Assembly: GCA_035632395.1 (NCBI GenBank)
Contig: DASQGX010000187.1
Span: 1-9,244 of the forward strand
Source of the DNA: REEB95 sp035632395
Lineage (GTDB): Bacteria > Pseudomonadota > Alphaproteobacteria > ATCC43930 > CGMCC-115725
Direction of reading: 5' to 3'
DNA length: 9,244 bases
Every line of letters begins with the position of its first letter. Within the stretch, counting starts at the first letter, position 1. Made by a program: the position numbers and the translations under genes. Below are positions 4,752 through 9,244 of the stretch, in pieces. A model generated the notes under the pieces. The model saw only the letters and a list, made by a program, of their open reading frames with translations, did not search any database and had not been told where the DNA came from.

Positions 4752-7514
4752 ATGAGTGCTGATGGCGGCGTTGCCGGTCCTGTCCGTTTGCCCAAGGCCG
4801 CGTCGCTGGTTGCCGGCATGACCCAGGCGGCGTGGCTGTCGCCGGAAGGCGAGATCGCGTTGCTGCCGCTGGCGGAAGCGGCGCGGCGTGCGCGTGCGGC
4901 GCCGCCCTTCGTCTGTCACGCGCGCGCGACGGCGCGGCGACTCGGCGTGACGCCGTTCGCCTGTTTCGACTTGCTCGAGCTATTCGCCTTTGTGCGGCCG
5001 GCGCGTTTCTGCGTACCGACGCCGCGCGGCATTGCCGCCGCGCTCGATCTCGACGTGCCCGATGGCGGCGACCTGGCGGGCACGGCAGGGGCACTGCGTG
5101 CCAGCGTCCGCGCCTTGCTGGGCGAGCTGCAAATGCAATCCAGCGACGGCGATGCACGCGTCATTTCCGAAGCGATGGCAAAAGGCGGCTGGCCTTGGGC
5201 CGAAGCTGTCTTGGCGGCGCTGCCACCAGCCACCAACGCTGAAGCGCCGCCGCCCGCCGGCCTCGCAGTCTGGAATCGCCTGGGCGAATGGGCCGAGCAT
5301 GCGCCCGAGCCGCCACCGGGCAACATACCGGTCGGCGAGGACGAGGCACGGCTGCGGCTGGCGGAGCTGGTGGGCGAACGCGCCGAGCCGCGGCCGCAGC
5401 AGGCGGATTATGCCGGCGCGTGCGCCTATGCCTTCACGCCACGGGACGACGCCGAAGCGCCGCGCGTCCTGCTCGCCGAAGCCGGCACCGGCGTCGGCAA
5501 GACGCTGGGCTATATCGCGCCGGCCAGCGTCTGGGCCGAGAAAAACGCCGGCGCGGTGTGGATCTCGACCTTCACCCGCAATTTGCAGCACCAGATCGCA
5601 TCCGAGCTCGACCGGCTTTATCCCGATCCGGCGGTGAAGGCGCGGCGCGTCGTCGTGCGCAAGGGTCGCGAAAATTACCTTTGCCTCCTCAATTACGAGG
5701 ACAGCCTCGGCGGCCTGGCGATGCGGCCGCAGGACGCAGCGGCAGCTGGCCTGGTGGCGCGCTGGGCCGTGGCGACGCGCGACGGCGACATGGTCGGCGG
5801 CGATCTGCCGGGCTGGCTGCCCGAGCTGGTCGGCCGCGTCGGCACGGTCGGCCTAACCGATCGCCGCGGCGAGTGCGTGCACAGCGCCTGTTCGCATTAT
5901 CATCGCTGCTTCATCGAGAAGAGCGTACGGCGCGCGCGGCGCGCGCGCATCGTCGTCGCCAACCACGCGCTGGTGATGATCCAGGCGGCGCTCGGCGGCC
6001 TCGATGACGACAACCTGCCGCGGCGCTATGTCTTCGACGAAGGCCATCATGTCTTCGATGCCGCCGACGGCGCCTTCTCGCTCGCACTCACCGGCCGCGA
6101 GGCGGCGGAGCTACGGCGCTGGATTTTGGGCGCCGAGGACGGACGGCGCAGCCGCGCGCGCGGCCTGAAGCGCCGGCTCGACGATCTGCTGGCGAACGAC
6201 GCCGGCGGCCAGCAGGCACTCGACCAGGCGATCGACGCGGCACGCAACACGCTGCCGGGCGAAGGCTGGCTCAAGCGCATCGCCGACGGCCGCGCGCAGC
6301 GCATTTGCGAACGCTTCCTGGCGCTGGCGCGCGATCAGGTGCTGGCGCGCACCGGTGACGCGGACCAGGGCTACAGCCTCGAGACCGAACCGCGGCCGCC
6401 GATCCCCGGCTTGATCGAAGCGGCGCGCGAGCTGGCGAGTGAATTGAAACGCATCGAGACGCCGCTCAAAACGCTGGCGCAGCGGCTGCGCGCCAAGCTT
6501 GCCGACGAAGCGGCCAAGCTCGACACAGCGGTGCGCATGCGGATCGAAGCGGCGGTGCGCGGACTCGAACGCCGCGCCATGCTCGAGCTCGGCGGCTGGC
6601 GGCGCATGCTCGAAGAGCTGGAGCGCGAGCCGCCGGGCGAGTTCGTTGATTGGCTCGCGGTCGAGCGCGCCGACGGCCACCCGGTTGACATCGGCATGCA
6701 CCGGCACTTTGTCGATCCGACCCGGCCGTTCGTTGAGTTCGTCGTCGCGCCGGCGCACGGCGTGCTGGTGACGTCGGCTACCCTGACCGACGGCAGCGGC
6801 GACGCCGAAATTGATTGGCTCGGCGCCGAGGCGCGCACCGGCGCGCGCCATCTCAAGGCGCCGGCGATGCGCGTGCGCGTCAAATCGCCGTTCGATTATC
6901 CGGCGCAGACGCGAGTCTTCATCGTCAACGACATCAATCGCAATGACGTTGACCAGATCGCCGCCGCCTATCGCGAGTTGATCGTCGCTTCGGGTGGCGG
7001 CGCCTTGGGTCTGTTCACCGCGATCCAGCGGCTCAAGGCGGTGCATAAGCGCATCGCTGCGCCGCTGGAGGCCGCCGGTCTTGCGCTGCTGGCGCAGCAT
7101 GTCGACGCGATGGATACCGCGACGCTGGTGGACATCTTCCGCGCCGAAGAGGATTCGTCGCTCCTCGGCACCGATGCGGTGCGCGACGGCGTCGACGTGC
7201 CCGGCCGCTCGCTGCGGCTCATCGTTTTCGACCGCGTGCCGTGGCCGCGGCCCGACATCCTGCACCGCGCGCGCAAGGCACAGTTCGGCGGCGCCGCTTA
7301 CGACGACGCGATCACCCGATTACGGCTGAAACAGGCCTTCGGCCGCCTGGTGCGTCGGTCCACCGATCACGGCGTCTTCGTGCTGCTCGACCGGGCGATG
7401 CCGTCGCGGTTGCTGGGCGCGTTCCCCGAAGGCGTCGCCGTGGCCCGTCTCGGCCTCAAGGACACGATCGCGGCGACAGCGGAATTCCTCAAAACGTCGG
7501 CGCCAACGCCATAG
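4752..7514 (+). CDS. ATP-dependent DNA helicase, DinG/XPD type (Fe-S superfamily 2)
   Basis: This 920-aa protein is predicted to unwind DNA 5' to 3' using ATP, clearing R-loops, D-loops or blocked forks as DinG does. The helicase core starts near 210 with a Q-type box (RPQQADYAGACAYAF). Walker A is AGTGVGKT (244-251) and motif Ia is STFTRNLQHQ (272-281). Four cysteines, C311, C375, C380 and C386, fit the 4Fe-4S cluster of the XPD/DinG family. Walker B is DEGHH (429-433). An arginine- and acid-rich helical region (about 450-640) is the probable arch domain. Helicase domain 2 has TSATL (674-678), DGVDVPG (812-818) and QAFGRLVRR (861-869). The first 200 residues are not a standard helicase part; FVCHARATARRLG (53-65) and FDLLELFAFVRPARF (72-86) recall the later half of a DnaQ-type exonuclease without its acidic residues. 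Start ATG 4752 lacks a ribosome binding site. It is divergent from pyrD. Confidence 0.92.
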   Translation: MSADGGVAGPVRLPKAASLVAGMTQAAWLSPEGEIALLPLAEAARRARAAPPFVCHARATARRLGVTPFACFDLLELFAFVRPARFCVPTPRGIAAALDLDVPDGGDLAGTAGALRASVRALLGELQMQSSDGDARVISEAMAKGGWPWAEAVLAALPPATNAEAPPPAGLAVWNRLGEWAEHAPEPPPGNIPVGEDEARLRLAELVGERAEPRPQQADYAGACAYAFTPRDDAEAPRVLLAEAGTGVGKTLGYIAPASVWAEKNAGAVWISTFTRNLQHQIASELDRLYPDPAVKARRVVVRKGRENYLCLLNYEDSLGGLAMRPQDAAAAGLVARWAVATRDGDMVGGDLPGWLPELVGRVGTVGLTDRRGECVHSACSHYHRCFIEKSVRRARRARIVVANHALVMIQAALGGLDDDNLPRRYVFDEGHHVFDAADGAFSLALTGREAAELRRWILGAEDGRRSRARGLKRRLDDLLANDAGGQQALDQAIDAARNTLPGEGWLKRIADGRAQRICERFLALARDQVLARTGDADQGYSLETEPRPPIPGLIEAARELASELKRIETPLKTLAQRLRAKLADEAAKLDTAVRMRIEAAVRGLERRAMLELGGWRRMLEELEREPPGEFVDWLAVERADGHPVDIGMHRHFVDPTRPFVEFVVAPAHGVLVTSATLTDGSGDAEIDWLGAEARTGARHLKAPAMRVRVKSPFDYPAQTRVFIVNDINRNDVDQIAAAYRELIVASGGGALGLFTAIQRLKAVHKRIAAPLEAAGLALLAQHVDAMDTATLVDIFRAEEDSSLLGTDAVRDGVDVPGRSLRLIVFDRVPWPRPDILHRARKAQFGGAAYDDAITRLRLKQAFGRLVRRSTDHGVFVLLDRAMPSRLLGAFPEGVAVARLGLKDTIAATAEFLKTSAPTP

Positions 7515-7562
7515 ATTGCGTGGAAGGCGGCGCCTGTGCAAAGTCCGTGAGCGGATGATCGG

Positions 7563-7577
7563 AAACCGGGGGTTTTT
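7563..7577 (+). other. Short hairpin covering the ribosome binding site of the TPR gene
   Basis: AAACC (7563-7567) and GGTTT (7571-7575) can pair around a GGG loop, followed by two more T bases, just before the ATG at 7579. The G-run at 7568-7572 is the only candidate Shine-Dalgarno sequence, so folding would partly hide it. The stem is only five pairs. It could also act as a very weak terminator for the helicase gene or be chance. Confidence 0.25.
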
Positions 7578-7578
7578 G

Positions 7579-8094
7579 ATGCAGGCGAAAGGCATTTTTG
7601 TCGGCGTCGCGCTTGCGATGCTGCTTATCGCAAACAGCGCGCAGGCACAGAGCATTCCGTCGTTACAGAGATTGTGCGGGAACGACGATTCCAAGGAGAG
7701 CATGGACGCTTGCACCGCCATAATCGAGTGGAGCCACGGGCGGCCGGCGGCGAAAAAGTTGGCGGAAGCCTACACCAACCGTGGCAACATCTATGCCGAC
7801 AAAGGCGAAACAGACAAGGCGATCGCGGATTTCACGCACGCAATCAACCTCGATCCCACGCGCGACGACGCCTTCGCCGGGCGCGGCGTGCAGTATTACA
7901 ACCAGGGCGATTACAAACACGCCGTGGCGGATTTCGACGCCGCGATCCGGCTCAATCCCAGCGAAGCAGACGATTGGGCGTGGCGCAGCCGCGCGAAGGG
8001 GCAGCTGGGCGACGCGGACGGCGCCAACGCCGACCTGGCACATGCGCTTGAGCTCGATCCGGGCGTCGAACAGGACATGTCGGACGAGCAATAG
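7579..8094 (+). CDS. Secreted TPR-repeat protein (periplasmic)
   Basis: This 171-aa protein has a clear Sec signal peptide: a short N-region (MQAK), a hydrophobic core GIFVGVALAMLLIA (5-18) and a probable cleavage after AQA (residue 23). The mature part starts with a helix carrying C33 and C45, spaced as in many alphaproteobacterial TPR proteins and likely a disulfide. Three 34-residue tetratricopeptide repeats follow: about 61-94 (AYTNRGNIYADKGETDKAIA), 96-129 (GRGVQYYNQGDYKHAVADFD) and 130-163 (DDWAWRSRAKGQLGDADGAN). TPRs bind protein partners; the partner is unknown and no catalytic domain is attached. The start at 7579 puts the signal peptide at the N-terminus. ATG 7555 would add eight residues (including an Arg) and remains possible. 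The gene lies 64 bp after the helicase and converges on groEL. Confidence 0.85.
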   Translation: MQAKGIFVGVALAMLLIANSAQAQSIPSLQRLCGNDDSKESMDACTAIIEWSHGRPAAKKLAEAYTNRGNIYADKGETDKAIADFTHAINLDPTRDDAFAGRGVQYYNQGDYKHAVADFDAAIRLNPSEADDWAWRSRAKGQLGDADGANADLAHALELDPGVEQDMSDEQ

Positions 8095-8132
8095 CGGGCC
8101 GCGCGCGAGTCCTAGCGGCTGCACAAACGAAA

Positions 8133-8156
8133 AGGCCCGCGGTTTCCCGCGGGCCT
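8133..8156 (-). terminator. Intrinsic terminator of groEL, possibly bidirectional
   Basis: A perfect 10-bp stem, AGGCCCGCGG (8133-8142) with CCGCGGGCCT (8147-8156), encloses a TTTC loop. Read on the minus strand, the stem is followed by TTTCGTTTG, a usable T-tract 33 bp past the groEL stop. On the plus strand only CTGTCGTTT follows, so termination of the TPR gene there would be weaker. It is the only strong hairpin in the window and sits in the gap between two convergent genes. Confidence 0.85.
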
Positions 8157-8188
8157 CTGTCGTTTGAACGTCGTGGGTTGGACGGGAC

Positions 8189-9244
8189 TTAGAAGTCCAT
8201 CCCGCCCATGCCGCCGCCGTGGTCGTGGCCGCCCATCGGAGGCGCCTTCTTCTCCGGCCGCTCGGCAACCATCGCTTCGGTGGTGACGAGCAGACCGGCG
8301 ACCGAAGCCGCGTCCTGGAGCGCGAGGCGCACGACCTTGGTCGGGTCGACGACGCCGGCCTTCAGCATGTCGACATACTCGCCGCTCTGGGCGTTGAAGC
8401 CCCAGTTCGCATCGTCCTTGTCGGTCAGCTTGCCGACGACGACGGCGCCGTCCATGCCGGCGTTCTCGGCGATGAGCCGACACGGCATCTGGATCGCGCG
8501 TCGTACGATGTCGATGCCATGCCGTTCGTCGTCGTTGGCCGCGCGGACCTTGCTCAGCACCTTGCTGGCGTAAAGCAGGGCCGTGCCACCGCCGGCGACG
8601 ATGCCTTCCTCGACCGCGGCGCGGGTCGCGTGCATCGCGTCGTCGACGCGATCCTTGCGCTCCTTGACCTCGACCTCGCTGGCACCGCCGACGCGGATCA
8701 CCGCCACGCCACCGGCCAGCTTGGCCAGCCGCTCCTGCAACTTCTCGCGTTCGTAATCCGAGGTGGTCTCCTCGATCTGCATCTTGAGCTGAGCGACCCG
8801 CCCCTCGATCGCTTTCTTCTTGCCGGCGCCGTCGATGATCGTGGTGTTCTCCTTGTCGATCTCGACGCGCTTGGCGGTGCCCAGCATGTCGAGCGTCACG
8901 TTCTCGAGCTTGATGCCGAGATCCTCGCTGATCACCTGTCCGCCGGTCAGGACGGCGATGTCCTCGAGCATGGCCTTGCGCCGATCGCCAAAGCCCGGCG
9001 ACTTGACCGCCGCGACCTTGAGGCCGCCCCTGAGCTTGTTGACGACGAGCGTCGCGAGCGCCTCGCCCTCGACGTCCTCGGCGACGATGAGGAGCGGCTT
9101 GCCGCTCTGCACCACGGCTTCGAGCAAGGGCAGCATGACTTGGAGACCGGAAAGCTTCTTCTCGAAGAGCAGGACGTAGGGGCCATCGAGCTCGCAGTTC
9201 ATCTTCTCGGCATTGGTCACGAAATAGGGCGAGAGGTAGCCGCG
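8189..9244 (-). CDS. groEL: Chaperonin GroEL (Hsp60), C-terminal 351 residues; 5' end outside the window
   Basis: GroEL forms the double heptameric ring that, with GroES and ATP, encloses unfolded proteins in the cytoplasm. The frame is open to the right edge, beginning RGYLSPYFVTNAEK, which aligns with E. coli residue 197 onward, so about 196 residues are missing. Apical-domain residues for substrate and GroES binding are kept: the Y, Y and F of RGYLSPYF, the two leucines of MLPLLEA, and EALATLVVN. PGFGDRRKAML is intact. The equatorial segment RVDDAMHATRAAVEEGIVAG keeps the aspartate equivalent to ATPase residue D398. The ending GGMGGMDF is the usual flexible tail, but it is preceded by GGHDHG, which has two histidines where many GroELs have Gly/Met repeats. 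IQMPCRLIAENAGMDGAVVV is slightly unlike the common APLRQI version. There is no sign of decay. Whether groES lies upstream cannot be seen. Confidence 0.97.
   Translation of the reverse strand, partial: RGYLSPYFVTNAEKMNCELDGPYVLLFEKKLSGLQVMLPLLEAVVQSGKPLLIVAEDVEGEALATLVVNKLRGGLKVAAVKSPGFGDRRKAMLEDIAVLTGGQVISEDLGIKLENVTLDMLGTAKRVEIDKENTTIIDGAGKKKAIEGRVAQLKMQIEETTSDYEREKLQERLAKLAGGVAVIRVGGASEVEVKERKDRVDDAMHATRAAVEEGIVAGGGTALLYASKVLSKVRAANDDERHGIDIVRRAIQMPCRLIAENAGMDGAVVVGKLTDKDDANWGFNAQSGEYVDMLKAGVVDPTKVVRLALQDAASVAGLLVTTEAMVAERPEKKAPPMGGHDHGGGMGGMDF

Noticed and set aside
3625..5157. A stop-free minus-strand stretch of 511 codons extending upstream of the HAD gene in a second frame through pyrD
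   Set aside because: It is an out-of-frame shadow of pyrD, rich in Arg/Ala/Gly as expected from high third-position GC, and has no domain or ribosome binding site. The HAD protein clearly begins at 3624.
5930..5950. 21-bp alternating GC-rich tract that could form Z-DNA
   Set aside because: It is fully explained by consecutive Arg and Ala codons just after the Fe-S cysteines of the helicase; there is no independent sign of function.
6111..7265. 384-codon minus-strand open frame antisense to the helicase
   Set aside because: The composition (Arg, His, Asp, Ala) is that of an antisense shadow, no motif is recognisable, and the plus strand encodes intact helicase motifs across the same span.
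1..9244. Search for CRISPR arrays, IS ends, tRNA genes, toxin-antitoxin pairs or a defence island
   Set aside because: No regular direct repeats, transposase motifs, tRNA-like folds or small paired genes were seen by eye; all long frames are accounted for by housekeeping or transport families.

Overview
The window is high-GC bacterial chromosome, densely packed, with strong third-position G/C bias. The GroEL fragment, the class 2 dihydroorotate dehydrogenase, the DinG-like helicase with its particular N-terminal region and the Cys-pair TPR secretory protein are all of alphaproteobacterial type. My guess is a Rhizobiales- or Rhodospirillales-like organism; I cannot place it further from the sequence. 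Nothing suggests a plasmid, phage, IS element, CRISPR array or tRNA/rRNA gene, and no gene-free stretch exceeds about 105 bp.

Left block (1-2334, plus strand): the end of one short chromate-transporter (CHR) gene, overlapped by a second CHR-domain gene (ATGA overlap), then a ChrR-type NAD(P)H:FMN reductase, then a TauE/SafE-type anion permease. The order (two-part oxyanion transporter, flavin reductase, anion permease) reads as a small oxyanion or redox-stress cluster. The chromate connection is an inference from family names. A possible hairpin lies in the 105 bp between the second CHR gene and the reductase, so the four genes may not share one transcript.

Middle block (2385-4679): a 117-aa conserved hypothetical protein on the plus strand ends 4 bp from the end of a convergent minus-strand pair. 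That pair is pyrD (quinone-type dihydroorotate dehydrogenase, de novo pyrimidine synthesis) translationally coupled (ATGA) to a class IIA HAD-like phosphatase whose first motif is DLW instead of DxD.

Right block (4752-9244): divergent from pyrD across 72 bp is a 920-aa DinG/XPD-type helicase with Walker A, four candidate Fe-S cysteines, a DEGH box and a QAFGRLVRR motif. It is followed by a secreted three-TPR protein. A strong stem-loop at 8133-8156, with its T-tract on the groEL side, separates this gene from the convergent groEL gene, which runs off the right edge (351 C-terminal residues present).

Most of the content is ordinary housekeeping. The points worth a second look are apparent leaderless starts at 2385 and 4752, the probably degenerate exonuclease-like N-terminal region of the helicase, the uncharacterised His-containing 117-aa protein, the CHR/reductase/permease grouping, and the palindrome formed by two opposed stop codons at 2736-2745. 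I did not find a clearly novel multi-gene system.
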